Below are positions 1 to 7,798 of a DNA stretch of 64,000 nt, in pieces. Made by a program: the position numbers and the translations under genes. A model generated the notes under the pieces. The model was not told the DNA's origin. It was given only the letters and a program-made list of their open reading frames with translations, and did no database searches. The stretch is from Lentzea sp. NBRC 105346 (GTDB lineage Bacteria > Actinomycetota > Actinomycetes > Mycobacteriales > Pseudonocardiaceae), in the NCBI RefSeq assembly GCF_030269605.1, contig NZ_BSTQ01000014.1:124001-188000 (forward strand), written 5' to 3'. The stretch's first letter is position 1. The number at the start of each line of letters is the position of its first letter.

Positions 1-381
1 GCGGAGTATGCGGCCGCGATGGTCGAGACGGCCCGGACGCTGGCCTCCGAGTTGGCACGTCTCGGCCTTCCGCTCTTCGCGCCGACCGAGTCGCACCAGT
101 TCGCGTTGCGCGCCGAACAGTGGGGTGGCGGGCAGGCCGCCGCGAAACTGTTGCGGCGGGCCAACTTGCTCGCGTGCGGTATCGGACTGCCGGACGCTCC
201 CGTGGATGGCGGGCTGCGCATCGGCACGCCCGAGCTGGTGCGGCTGGGCATGGGGCCGGGCGACATGGCCGACCTGGCCGGGTTGATCAGCCGGGGGTTC
301 ACCGATCCGGGTGTCGCGGCCGAGGTCTCCGCGTGGCGCAAGGGGTTCAGCGGCGTGCACTACACGGCGGATCAGCGGTGA
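1..381 (+). CDS. serine hydroxymethyltransferase-like protein, C-terminal part (cut by window start)
   Basis: The reading frame is open from base 1 and ends at TGA 379-381, leaving 126 residues of a longer PLP-dependent enzyme. The visible part carries the small C-terminal domain of the glycine/serine hydroxymethyltransferase fold: the stretch GLRIGTPELVRLGMGP, followed by a helix reading MADLAGLISRG, matches the 'LRIGTPAVTTRG' and 'ISEAL' region of GlyA proteins. The domain closes over the active site and contributes to tetrahydrofolate and carboxylate binding. The segment is diverged from housekeeping GlyA, so it could be a paralogue acting on another amino acid. The stop overlaps the GTG start of the NUDIX gene by 4 bases, so the two are probably co-transcribed. 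The catalytic lysine region lies outside the window. Confidence 0.7.
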   Translation, partial: AEYAAAMVETARTLASELARLGLPLFAPTESHQFALRAEQWGGGQAAAKLLRRANLLACGIGLPDAPVDGGLRIGTPELVRLGMGPGDMADLAGLISRGFTDPGVAAEVSAWRKGFSGVHYTADQR

Positions 382-911
382 ACCCGCGTAGTTGTGCCGA
401 CGCGGCGACGTTCGCGGCCGACGTTGCGCTCGAAGGGCCGCCCGAGGTCGAGTTCAACCCCGGCATCGCCGGGCGCATCGCGGCGAAACCCGTCGCGGCC
501 GGGGTGCTGCTGCGCGACGGGCGCGGGCACGTCGCGTTCGTCGTGCCGCGGTACAAGCCGTTCCTGGAGATCCCCGGCGGCATGGTCGACGCCAACGAGT
601 CGCCCAAGGCCGCGTGCGTGCGTGAGGTGCGCGAGGAGCTCGGCCTGGACCTCGCGGTCGGCGCGCTGCTCGTCGTCGACTGGGTGCCGCGCAACGGTGT
701 GTGGCGCGACAGCCAGCAGTTCGTGTTCGACGGCGGGGTGCTCGACCAGCCGCTGACCGCGCGCGACTCGGAGTTGAGCGGGGTCGACTTCTTGTCGTTG
801 GACGCGGCCGAACCTCGGATCCACCCGTCGCTGCACCGCAGGCTGCTGCTCGCCGTGCGCGCGGCTTCGTCGGGGGAGACCGTGTACGCGGAGTTCGGGC
901 GACCGGTCTAG
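378..911 (+). CDS. NUDIX hydrolase
   Basis: A 177-residue protein starting at GTG 378, which overlaps the upstream stop (GTGA). It has one NUDIX domain. The NUDIX box G-x5-E-x7-R-E-x2-E-E-x-G is complete, beginning at GGMVDANE and continuing to REVREELGL, so the Mg-binding glutamates are present. NUDIX enzymes cleave nucleoside diphosphates linked to another moiety (X); the substrate cannot be told from sequence. A longer upstream extension of this frame exists but runs inside the previous gene and was not used. The 3' end overlaps the convergent DinB gene by 4 bases. Coupling to the SHMT-like gene is by position only. Confidence 0.85.
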   Translation: MNPRSCADAATFAADVALEGPPEVEFNPGIAGRIAAKPVAAGVLLRDGRGHVAFVVPRYKPFLEIPGGMVDANESPKAACVREVREELGLDLAVGALLVVDWVPRNGVWRDSQQFVFDGGVLDQPLTARDSELSGVDFLSLDAAEPRIHPSLHRRLLLAVRAASSGETVYAEFGRPV

Positions 912-1477
912 CGGAACTGCTGGGCGGTGTCCTCGAGCCGCTCGCGGTAGTCGGCCCAATACCGCTGGTCGTCGGTCGGCATGTTGTCGTTGCCGTTCTG
1001 CATGCCGACGGCGCCGTCGATGGTCTCGCGGACGATGTCGGCCTGGCCCGCGTGCCGGTGGGTCTCGGCGATCATGTGCACGAGGATGCGATGCAGCGTC
1101 ACCTCATCGCGGCCCTCCGGCCACCATTCGACCCGGCCGAGGGCGTCGAGGTCGAGCGCCTCGATCGTGGCGTCGGCGTGCGCGCAGGCCCGGTGGTAGA
1201 GGCCGATGATGTGCTCGCGCGACTCGTCGGCCGTCGCCCACATGTCGGCGTTGCGGTCCGCGTCACCGTCGGGCAGCTCGTCCTGGCCTGGGAACGGCCG
1301 GCCGAAAGTGTCGCCGAAGTAACCCGCCTCCATGGCCGCCAGGTGCTTCACCAGTCCGAGCAGGTTCGTGCCGGTGGGCGTCATCGGGCGGCGGATGTCG
1401 TACTCGGAGAGGCCCTCGAGCTTCCAGAGGATCGCGTCCCGGCCGGCCTTCAGGTACCGCTGAAGATCTGCTTTCAC
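908..1477 (-). CDS. DinB/DUF664 family protein, possible mycothiol-dependent transferase
   Basis: A 189-residue protein with the DinB-like four-helix fold. The histidines typical of the DUF664 branch are visible: H45 in LVKHLAAMEAGY, and H136, H142 and H144 in the segment HMIAETHRHAGQ, which would form the metal site. In actinobacteria members of this fold act as thiol (mycothiol) S-transferases or detoxification enzymes. The actual substrate is not inferable here. The start is GTG 1477 with only a weak upstream purine stretch. It converges on the NUDIX gene with a 4-base overlap and is divergent from the tRNA pair. Confidence 0.8.
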   Translation of the reverse strand: MKADLQRYLKAGRDAILWKLEGLSEYDIRRPMTPTGTNLLGLVKHLAAMEAGYFGDTFGRPFPGQDELPDGDADRNADMWATADESREHIIGLYHRACAHADATIEALDLDALGRVEWWPEGRDEVTLHRILVHMIAETHRHAGQADIVRETIDGAVGMQNGNDNMPTDDQRYWADYRERLEDTAQQFR

Positions 1478-1518
1478 GCAGGCAGCTTGCCACGTGGTCT
1501 CGGCTCGGTCTTACCGAT

Positions 1519-1548
1519 TTGGAGCTTGGCGCGACCGTCCGTTAAAGT
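1519..1548 (+). promoter_or_regulatory. candidate tRNA promoter
   Basis: TTGGAG (1519-1524) and TAAAGT (1543-1548) are separated by 18 bases, 29 bases before the first tRNA base. This fits a sigma70-type promoter with a good -10 and a moderate -35. Confidence 0.4.
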
Positions 1549-1577
1549 TCCGTCTGCGCCTGGGAAACCGGGAGCAC

Positions 1578-1650
1578 GCGGATGTAGCGCAGTTGGTAGC
1601 GCATCACCTTGCCAAGGTGAGGGTCGCGAGTTCGAGTCTCGTCATCCGCT
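1578..1650 (+). tRNA. tRNA-Gly (anticodon GCC)
   Basis: A complete 73-base cloverleaf can be drawn. The acceptor stem is GCGGATG paired with CATCCGC (1643-1649), with discriminator T1650. The anticodon stem TCACC/GGTGA encloses the loop TTGCCAA, giving anticodon GCC. The T arm contains GTTCGAGTC. No CCA is encoded. It lies one base upstream of the tRNA-Val gene, so both are probably cut from one transcript. Confidence 0.95.
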
Positions 1651-1651
1651 C

Positions 1652-1723
<72 letters not shown>

Positions 1724-1730
1724 TATCCGA

Positions 1731-1767
1731 AAGAAGCCCGGCGGCAGCGCTGGGCTTCTTTTGTTTT
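1731..1767 (+). terminator. Rho-independent terminator of the tRNA unit
   Basis: The arms AAGAAGCCC (1731-1739) and GGGCTTCTT (1752-1760) form a perfect 9-bp stem, followed by a T-rich tract (1759-1767). The reverse strand also has a short T run, and the stop of the convergent GntR gene (1766-1768) sits at the tract, so it may stop transcription from both sides. Confidence 0.85.
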
Positions 1768-2530
1768 ATCGGGCGCGGCGTGCCTGTGTCGAGACTGTGT
1801 AGCGGTCCGCCCGGTACAGCGAACGCCCGGACTCGATCACGCCGCCCTCGGTGTCGTGCAGGGTGCCCTGCAGCACCAGACACGGTTGGGTGGCCTGGAT
1901 CTCCAGCAGCGCGGCGTCCTGTGGCTCCGGCAGCACGGCTGTGATCAACATGTCGTTCCACTCAGGACGGACGCCCCAGCGCTCCTCGAGCGTCTTGTGC
2001 AGTGAACGGGTCTCCCAGTCGTACTCGTCGAGTCCGGGAAAACGGTCCACCGAAAGGTTCGTGCGTTCGATCGCGAGCGGTTCGTCCTCGACCAGGCGGA
2101 GGCGTTCCAGGTGGAACATGCGCGCACCGGGTGGAATGTTCAGCTTGGCGGCGATGCGCGGGCCCGCCGATTCCACGCTCGCGTGCAGCACTTTCGTCTT
2201 CGGCTGTACGCCGCGGCCGCGCATGTCCTCGGTGAACGACGTCAGCATGTCGATGTGACTCGCCGGCCGCTGCGCCGCGAACGTGGCGTTTCCGTGCTGC
2301 CGGTACAGGATCCCGTCCGACACCAGGCGGTTGATCTCGGCCCGCACGGTGCCGCGCGCGACGCCGAAGTGCTCGGCCAGGAAACGTTCGGACGGCATCA
2401 GCCTGCCGGGACCCGCGTCGCCCGCCGCGTTCTCCAGGATCTCGCGCAGCTGGTCGCCCTTCGGCCGGTCCGGGTCCAGCGCGTCGGGCAGCTTGAGGTC
2501 GGCCGCCGGGACGTGTTTGGGACGAGGCAC
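1766..2530 (-). CDS. GntR-family transcriptional regulator with UTRA domain (HutC subfamily)
   Basis: A 254-residue regulator. An N-terminal winged helix-turn-helix spans about residues 20-90, with LMPSERFLAEHFGVARGTVR as the typical GntR recognition helices. A C-terminal UTRA effector domain occupies about residues 100-245, and its ligand is probably a small metabolite. The start GTG 2530 lies 12 bases after the stop of the upstream lipoprotein gene on the same strand, so it may be the last gene of that membrane/lipoprotein unit and control it. No recognisable transport or sugar genes adjoin it, so the ligand is open. Its 3' end reaches the tRNA terminator. Confidence 0.85.
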   Translation of the reverse strand: MPRPKHVPAADLKLPDALDPDRPKGDQLREILENAAGDAGPGRLMPSERFLAEHFGVARGTVRAEINRLVSDGILYRQHGNATFAAQRPASHIDMLTSFTEDMRGRGVQPKTKVLHASVESAGPRIAAKLNIPPGARMFHLERLRLVEDEPLAIERTNLSVDRFPGLDEYDWETRSLHKTLEERWGVRPEWNDMLITAVLPEPQDAALLEIQATQPCLVLQGTLHDTEGGVIESGRSLYRADRYTVSTQARRAR

Positions 2531-2542
2531 CAGCCAAGTATG

Positions 2543-3025
2543 TCAGGGTTGCGGGCTGCGCCTCTTGCGGCGCACCAGCACCACGATCAGCACGATGCCG
2601 CCGAGCAGCAACAGCATGACGCCCGCGATGATGCCCGCGACGAGCATGACGACGCGCTTCGCGGCGGCCGCGTCGTCGTCCGGCTTCAACGCGATCTTGC
2701 GCTCGCCGTACGCCTCCTTGAGCTGCGCCTCGGTCGCCACGGCGGACTTTCCGTTGAGCACCAGGCGAAGCTCGTCGATGTGCTCGGGGTAGTTGTCCCA
2801 GACGATGCGGCCGATGTCGTCCGGCTTGGCGTCGGCGGGGCCGTTCGCGGAGATGCTCAGCGAGTCGAACTCGTTGCTGGTGTTGTGGTTGACCGACACG
2901 TCCGTGAAGCCGGCGTGCTTGATCTTGCCGGACAGGCTCATCACGTCGCCCAGCGACGCGCAGCCGCCGACCAGCAGCAGGCTCAGCAGGACGGCCAGCA
3001 GGCCCCGGTCAGCAGCCCTGTTCAC
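2543..3025 (-). CDS. predicted lipoprotein with C-terminal membrane helix, unknown function
   Basis: A 160-residue protein from GTG 3025, chosen because the lipoprotein signal begins there. A hydrophobic segment leads to the lipobox LVGGC near residue 20, so the mature protein would be anchored on the outer face of the membrane. A second strong hydrophobic helix (VVMLVAGIIAGVMLLLLGG and onward, about residues 127-152) is followed by a positively charged tail RRKRRS. Lipidation plus a C-terminal stop-transfer helix is unusual. The start overlaps the end of the upstream membrane gene by 17 bases. No family was recognised. Confidence 0.7.
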   Translation of the reverse strand: MNRAADRGLLAVLLSLLLVGGCASLGDVMSLSGKIKHAGFTDVSVNHNTSNEFDSLSISANGPADAKPDDIGRIVWDNYPEHIDELRLVLNGKSAVATEAQLKEAYGERKIALKPDDDAAAAKRVVMLVAGIIAGVMLLLLGGIVLIVVLVRRKRRSPQP

Positions 3026-3869
3026 GAACGCTCCCCTTCGGCGAGAACTCCAGCCGCACGTCGGCGGACTTGGGCAGCAGCACGGCGACCCCGTCCTGCC
3101 GGTTCCACTCACGCGGCAGCAGCAGGTAGGACCCGCCCGACTGGAGCACCAGGACCAGACCGTCGTACCGGAAGCGGTACGCGGCCGCCTCGTCACACAT
3201 GGTGGACGTTACTCCGCGTGCGCGCAGCCCGAGATCCTTTCCGGCGAACACGACGGCGTCCGGTTGGCCCGCCAGCTCGGTCTCGTACTGGTAGCCGCGG
3301 TTCTCGCCGACCGCGGCCGAGTAGTCCGTGACCGCCCAGAACAACCCGATCGTGACGAGCACGAACGTGAACGTCCATTGGGCGACCGCGTGCTGCTGCT
3401 TCTCGTTGTGCAGGCGATCGGCCAGCGGGAACAGCAGGAATCCCGCCGCCAGGCACAGGCCGGGCAGGCCGGCCAGGTCGTACAGCCACCTCGGCGCGAC
3501 GAACGCGCTCACGGCGAGACCGACGAGGGTGATACCGGTCGCGGTCGCCGCGGGCACGGCGCGTCTCCGCAGCGTGCGCCAGCTCCTCGGGGACAGCCTG
3601 GCTTTCAGCAGCCGCGTTCCCCACAGCGCCGCGAGCCCGGCCGCCGCTACCGCGATGATCGGCACGAACATGCCGTCCGACGCGCGGATCAGGTAGTCGG
3701 ACGCGGTCAGGCCGAGCGTCGTGTACTCGACGCCGAACCAGCGGCAGAACCAGTTCGCGTGCTGGGTGCCGAAGTAGAACAGCAGGGCGGTCAGCACCGT
3801 GGTCGGGGCGAGGATCGACCCGAAGATCCGCAGCGCCCGTGAGACGGCGTCAGGTGGTGGGTTCGGCAT
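3009..3869 (-). CDS. polytopic membrane protein, unknown function
   Basis: A 286-residue protein with about five hydrophobic segments: near residues 18-35, 65-85, 105-125, 133-150 and 165-182. These are followed by a soluble domain of about 100 residues ending in Cys-286. A cysteine (in TSTMCDEAA) and the final Cys could pair outside the cell. No transporter or enzyme signature was recognised. It overlaps the upstream lipoprotein gene by 20 bases and the downstream lipoprotein gene by 17 bases, so the three are almost certainly translated from one mRNA and may form one envelope complex. Confidence 0.7.
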   Translation of the reverse strand: MPNPPPDAVSRALRIFGSILAPTTVLTALLFYFGTQHANWFCRWFGVEYTTLGLTASDYLIRASDGMFVPIIAVAAAGLAALWGTRLLKARLSPRSWRTLRRRAVPAATATGITLVGLAVSAFVAPRWLYDLAGLPGLCLAAGFLLFPLADRLHNEKQQHAVAQWTFTFVLVTIGLFWAVTDYSAAVGENRGYQYETELAGQPDAVVFAGKDLGLRARGVTSTMCDEAAAYRFRYDGLVLVLQSGGSYLLLPREWNRQDGVAVLLPKSADVRLEFSPKGSVREQGC

Positions 3870-4329
3870 TGCTCTTGAACACGTACGTGACCGTGCCGCC
3901 GACGAGCAGCGGGTCCGGGATGACGACCTCGGCGATGTAGCCGTTGCGCACGTCGTCGAGGCCGGGGGACAGCTGGTAGGCGATCCGCACGCACGGTGGT
4001 GACTCCAGGCAGAACCGCGTCCAGTACGCCTCCGGATCGAAGGTCTCCAGCGTGGTGCCCAGGACGGACTTGGCGTCGCGGCGGTCCTGGGCGCTCAGGG
4101 CGATGCGGTCCGGCGGCTTCGGTGGCGGCGGTGGTTTCGTCGTGGTCGTGGTCATCCGGACAGGTGGCGGGGGAGCGGGTGGCTGCGTGGTCACCGGTGG
4201 CGGTGCAACCGAAGTCGTCGTGGTCGCGTCGACAGATGTGGTGACGTTGTCGAGGGCCACGGGTGCGCCGGGGGTCGGGTGCGCGCAGGCCGCGGTGGTC
4301 AGCAGCATCAGCAGGATTCGGGCCTTCAT
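3850..4329 (-). CDS. Pro/Thr-rich predicted lipoprotein, unknown function
   Basis: A 159-residue protein. A short signal ends in a lipobox-like LTTAAC with Cys at 15. A low-complexity wall-spanning linker rich in Thr, Val and Pro (about residues 29-72) follows, then a folded C-terminal domain of about 85 residues with two cysteines (RFCLESPPC) that probably form a disulphide. The ATG at 4329 is preceded by an almost perfect Shine-Dalgarno (GGAGGTGAT), the best in the neighbourhood. It is the first gene of the leftward unit that continues with the membrane protein and second lipoprotein. Function unknown. Confidence 0.7.
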   Translation of the reverse strand: MKARILLMLLTTAACAHPTPGAPVALDNVTTSVDATTTTSVAPPPVTTQPPAPPPPVRMTTTTTKPPPPPKPPDRIALSAQDRRDAKSVLGTTLETFDPEAYWTRFCLESPPCVRIAYQLSPGLDDVRNGYIAEVVIPDPLLVGGTVTYVFKSNAEPTT

Positions 4330-4389
4330 CCGAATCACCTCCGGTATGTCGAGGAGGCGGTCCGGTGCTGAGATACGGGGGACGACGAA

Positions 4390-4896
4390 GTGCGGCCGTT
4401 GGTGTTGCTCGACGTGGACGGCCCGCTCAACCCGTGGGCGGGTGAGGCGAGGCCGCCCGGCTACGTGCCGCACGACCTGCGGCTGAGCGGCCGCTGGTGG
4501 GCATGTCGCACGCTGCGGGTTCACCTCAACCCCGAGCACGGGCGGCGGTTGCTGGACTTCGCCGCGCGCACGGGCGCCGAGCTGGCGTGGGCGAGCACGT
4601 GGGAGCACCGCGCGAACACGATGATCGGGCCCGCGCTGGGCCTGCCGACGCTCGAGGTCGTCGAGTTCGCCGCGTCGGACACCTGGAAGTACGGCCCGGT
4701 CGCCCGCTACGCGTACGGCCGCCCGCTGGCCTGGTTCGACGACGACTTCGCGCTGCACGAAACGGCCCGCGAGGCGTTCCTCGAACGGCGCCGCGGCCTG
4801 CCCACCGAGCTGATCCACGTCGACCCGGCGACGGGTCTCACCGAGGCCCACTGGGCGGCGCTGGAGGCGTTCGCAGGCCACCTCCGGATCACCTGA
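4390..4896 (+). CDS. HAD-like protein, unknown substrate
   Basis: A 168-residue protein from GTG 4390, preceded by GGGGGA. The N-terminal motif LLDVDGPLNP supplies the DxD pair of the HAD phosphatase superfamily (D8 and D10). A second motif, STWEHRAN, follows near residue 68, and WFDDDFALHE near residue 118 gives the acidic motif IV. This set resembles the HAD domain associated with RNA-repair proteins (PF18143-like) found as short stand-alone proteins in actinobacteria. Whether it is a phosphatase is not shown. It is divergent from the lipoprotein unit, with 60 bases between the starts. Confidence 0.7.
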   Translation: MRPLVLLDVDGPLNPWAGEARPPGYVPHDLRLSGRWWACRTLRVHLNPEHGRRLLDFAARTGAELAWASTWEHRANTMIGPALGLPTLEVVEFAASDTWKYGPVARYAYGRPLAWFDDDFALHETAREAFLERRRGLPTELIHVDPATGLTEAHWAALEAFAGHLRIT

Positions 4897-4940
4897 TATT
4901 CACCCGAAGAGTCGAACCGGTCACGGTCGGCGCGCCCAGC

Positions 4941-4970
4941 TTGACAGGGATCTTCCACAGCGCGAAAGCT
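4941..4970 (+). promoter_or_regulatory. candidate promoter of the ABC importer operon
   Basis: A perfect -35 TTGACA (4941-4946) is followed after 18 bases by AAAGCT (4965-4970), a weak -10. It lies 26 bases before the first possible start of the substrate-binding protein. Confidence 0.3.
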
Positions 4971-4995
4971 CCCGTTTCGTGCTTCGAGGAGGAAG

Positions 4996-6117
4996 GTGCG
5001 GCCAGTGACACGTGTTGGCAGGCTGATCGGTATCGGTGCTCTGGCTGTGGCGCTCGCCGCGTGCGGCACGCCGCCCGCCAAGGACGGCGGCTCGACCGGC
5101 GCCGCCGCGACCGCCAAGTCGGCGGCCGACTTCGGCGGTATGGACAAGCTCGTCGAGGCGGCCAAGAAGGAGGGCAAGCTCAACGTCATCGCCCTCCCGC
5201 CGGACTGGGCCAACTACGGCGAGATCATCAAGAAGTTCGAGGAGAAGTACTCCATCAAGATCGACTCCGCGCAGCCGGACGGCTCCAGCCAGGACGAGAT
5301 CAACGCCGCCAAGCAGCTCAAGGGGCAGGACCGCGCGCCGGACGTGTTCGACCTCGGGTTGAACGTCGCCGCGGCCAACAAGGACCTCTTCGCGCCCTAC
5401 AAGGTCAGCACGTGGGGCGACATCCCCGACGCGCTGAAGGACGCCGATGGCGCCTACTACGGCGACTACGGCGGCTTCATGTCGATCGGCTACGACGCGG
5501 GCAAGGTGCCGGCTCCGACCAGCGTGAAGGACCTGCTCAAGCCCGAGTACAAGGGCAAGGTCGCGCTCAACGGCGACCCGACGCAGGCCGGTGCCGCCTA
5601 CAACGGCGTGGTCATGGCGTCGCTCGGCAACGGCGGTAGCGCCGACGACATCGCGCCCGGCGTCGAGTTCTTCAAGCAGCTCAAGCAGGCCGGCAACTTC
5701 CTGCCGGTCGACCCGTCGCCCGCGACGATCGAGTCCGGTCAGACGCCCGTCGTGATCGACTGGGACTACACCAACGCCGCGCAGACCGACAAGCTCAAGG
5801 GCAAGCTCGACTGGAAGGTCGTCGTGCCGCAGGAGGCCCAGATCGGCGGCTACTACAACCAGGCGATCAACAAGGAAGCCCCGCACCCGGCCGCCGCGCG
5901 GCTGTGGCAGGAGTTCCTCTACTCCGACGAGGGCCAGAACCTGTACCTGAAGGGGCTGTCCCGCCCGGTGCGCCTGGACAAGATGGGTGACAAGGCCGAC
6001 AAGGACGCAAAGGCCAAGCTGCCCAAGACCGAGGGCAAGCAGGTGTTCCAGACCCTGGCGCAGGCCGACAAGGCCAAGCAGGTCCTGACCGCCACGTGGG
6101 CACAGGCAGTGGGATGA
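4996..6117 (+). CDS. ABC transporter substrate-binding lipoprotein (PotD/AfuA-like)
   Basis: A 373-residue protein whose signal ends in the lipobox LAAC (Cys about residue 23), so it is a membrane-anchored binding protein. The mature part begins with a region like other type-2 periplasmic-binding proteins for iron or polyamines (KLVEAAKKEGKLNVIALP), and has late elements such as GLSRPVRLD. The ligand is uncertain: polyamine, ferric iron, aminoethylphosphonate or thiamine-type compounds are all possible. Starts at GTG 4996 and GTG 5005 are both in frame. The AGGAGG at 4987-4992 is 3 bases from the first and 12 from the second, so the start is not settled. First gene of a four-gene importer operon. 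Confidence 0.85.
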   Translation: MRPVTRVGRLIGIGALAVALAACGTPPAKDGGSTGAAATAKSAADFGGMDKLVEAAKKEGKLNVIALPPDWANYGEIIKKFEEKYSIKIDSAQPDGSSQDEINAAKQLKGQDRAPDVFDLGLNVAAANKDLFAPYKVSTWGDIPDALKDADGAYYGDYGGFMSIGYDAGKVPAPTSVKDLLKPEYKGKVALNGDPTQAGAAYNGVVMASLGNGGSADDIAPGVEFFKQLKQAGNFLPVDPSPATIESGQTPVVIDWDYTNAAQTDKLKGKLDWKVVVPQEAQIGGYYNQAINKEAPHPAAARLWQEFLYSDEGQNLYLKGLSRPVRLDKMGDKADKDAKAKLPKTEGKQVFQTLAQADKAKQVLTATWAQAVG

Positions 6118-7025
6118 CCGCTGTAGCACCCATTTCGACCAAGCCCGGCGGTCCCACCAGGGGTGGGGCCGCCGGCCGGTCTTCGGCGCTGTCGTACCTC
6201 GTCGCCGTGCCGTTCCTGGCGTTCGTCGGGATCTTCCTGGTATATCCCACGATTCTCGTGCTGGCGGGGTCCTTTCAGGACTCGAACGGCGCCTTCACGC
6301 TGGGCAACCTGACGGACCTGACCAAGGGCGTCTACCTGCAGGCGTTCATCCGCAGCGTCGAGCTGTCCGCGCTCACCGCGGTGATCGGTGCCGTGTTCGG
6401 CGCCCTGCTCGCGTGGGCCGTGGCCGTCGGCAAGCCGGAAGGGTTGCTGCGCCGCGTCGTCGTCGCGGCGTCCGGTGTGCTCGCGCAGTTCGGTGGTGTG
6501 CCGCTGGCGTTCGCCTTCCTGGCGACGGTCGGCTTCCAGGGGTTCGTGACGCAGTTCCTGCGTGACAACGTTGGCATCGACCTGTTCGCGGGCAGCGCGT
6601 GGCTGTTCGAGCTGCCGGGCCTGACGTTGGTGTACACGTTCTTCCAGATCCCGTTGATGGTCATCGTCTTCCTGCCCGCGCTGGACGGTCTTCGTCCACA
6701 GTGGAGGGAAGCGACCGCGAGCCTCGGCGGCACCAGCTGGACGTACTGGCGGCACGTCGGCGGACCGATCCTGGTGCCGCCGTTCCTCGGCGCGCTGCTT
6801 CTGTTGTTCGCCAACGCCTTCAGCGCGTACGCGACGGCGGCGGCGCTGGTGTCGCAGGGCAGCCCGATCGTGCCGCTGCAGATCCGCGGGTTCCTCACCG
6901 GTGAGGTCGTGCTCGGTCAGGAGAACCTCGGCAAGGCGCTCGGCCTGGGCATGGTCGTGATCGTCAGCATCGCGATGGGCGTCAACGTCCTCATGCAGCG
7001 AAGGATGTCGAAGTGGGTTCGGTAG
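6114..7025 (+). CDS. ABC transporter permease (first subunit)
   Basis: A 303-residue membrane protein starting at ATG 6114, which overlaps the stop of the binding protein (ATGA). It has about six transmembrane segments. The cytoplasmic EAA loop (WREATASLGGTSWTYWRHVG, about residues 205-224) is the docking site for the ATPase. This is the PotB/CysT type of inner-membrane importer subunit. It overlaps the second permease by 13 bases, as expected for a heterodimeric channel translated together. Confidence 0.88.
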   Translation: MTAVAPISTKPGGPTRGGAAGRSSALSYLVAVPFLAFVGIFLVYPTILVLAGSFQDSNGAFTLGNLTDLTKGVYLQAFIRSVELSALTAVIGAVFGALLAWAVAVGKPEGLLRRVVVAASGVLAQFGGVPLAFAFLATVGFQGFVTQFLRDNVGIDLFAGSAWLFELPGLTLVYTFFQIPLMVIVFLPALDGLRPQWREATASLGGTSWTYWRHVGGPILVPPFLGALLLLFANAFSAYATAAALVSQGSPIVPLQIRGFLTGEVVLGQENLGKALGLGMVVIVSIAMGVNVLMQRRMSKWVR

Positions 7026-7795
7026 TCAAACGCCGCGTCCTGCGGACGATCATCCTGCTGGTGCTGGGGTTCTACTTCGTCCTGCCGCTGTTCGCGATGG
7101 GCGAGTTCTCCACCCGTGGCGTGAACGACACGCGCAGCTTCGACTCGTGGACGCAGATCGTCAGCGACCCGGACCTGGTCGACGCGATCCTCGTGTCGGT
7201 CGAGCTCGCGATCACCAGCTCGGTGCTGATGCTCGTGCTGCTGGTGCCGACGATGGCGTGGATCCGGCTCAGGTTGCCGAAGCTGCAACGGCTCGTCGAG
7301 TTCCTGTGCCTGCTGCCGCTGGCGATCCCGGCGATCGTGCTGGTGGTCGGCATGGCGCCGCTGTACGCGTGGGTGAACTACTTCTTCGGCGACTCGCCGC
7401 TGACGCTCACCTTCGCCTACACGATCCTCGTGCTGCCGTTCGCGTACCGCGCGATCGACGCCGGCTTGTCGGCGATCGACCTGAAGACGCTGGCGGAGGC
7501 GGCACGCAGCCTCGGCGCGTCGTGGGCGACCGTGCTGTGGCGGGTCGTCGTGCCGAACATCCGCACGGCGCTGATCGGCGCCTCGCTGTTGTCGGTCGCG
7601 TTGGTGCTCGGCGAGTTCACCATCGCGTCACTGCTGAACTTCGACACGTTGCAGGTGCAGGTGAACCTGCTCGGCAAGCGCAACGCCGGTGTCTCGATCG
7701 CGGTGTCGTTGCTGGTGCTCGTGTTCGCGTTCGTTCTGTTGTTCGCTTTGTCTTATGTCGGCCAGCGGCGCCGTCAGACCGTGGTCGAGGAGTAG
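7013..7795 (+). CDS. ABC transporter permease (second subunit)
   Basis: A 260-residue membrane protein of the PotC/CysW type with about six hydrophobic helices. Its EAA loop reads LAEAARSLGASWATVLWRVV (about residues 161-180). It starts at GTG 7013 inside the end of the first permease. Together with that subunit it forms the translocation channel served by the downstream ATPase. No special feature marks the substrate. Confidence 0.88.
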   Translation: MGSVVKRRVLRTIILLVLGFYFVLPLFAMGEFSTRGVNDTRSFDSWTQIVSDPDLVDAILVSVELAITSSVLMLVLLVPTMAWIRLRLPKLQRLVEFLCLLPLAIPAIVLVVGMAPLYAWVNYFFGDSPLTLTFAYTILVLPFAYRAIDAGLSAIDLKTLAEAARSLGASWATVLWRVVVPNIRTALIGASLLSVALVLGEFTIASLLNFDTLQVQVNLLGKRNAGVSIAVSLLVLVFAFVLLFALSYVGQRRRQTVVEE

Positions 7796-7798
7796 GTC

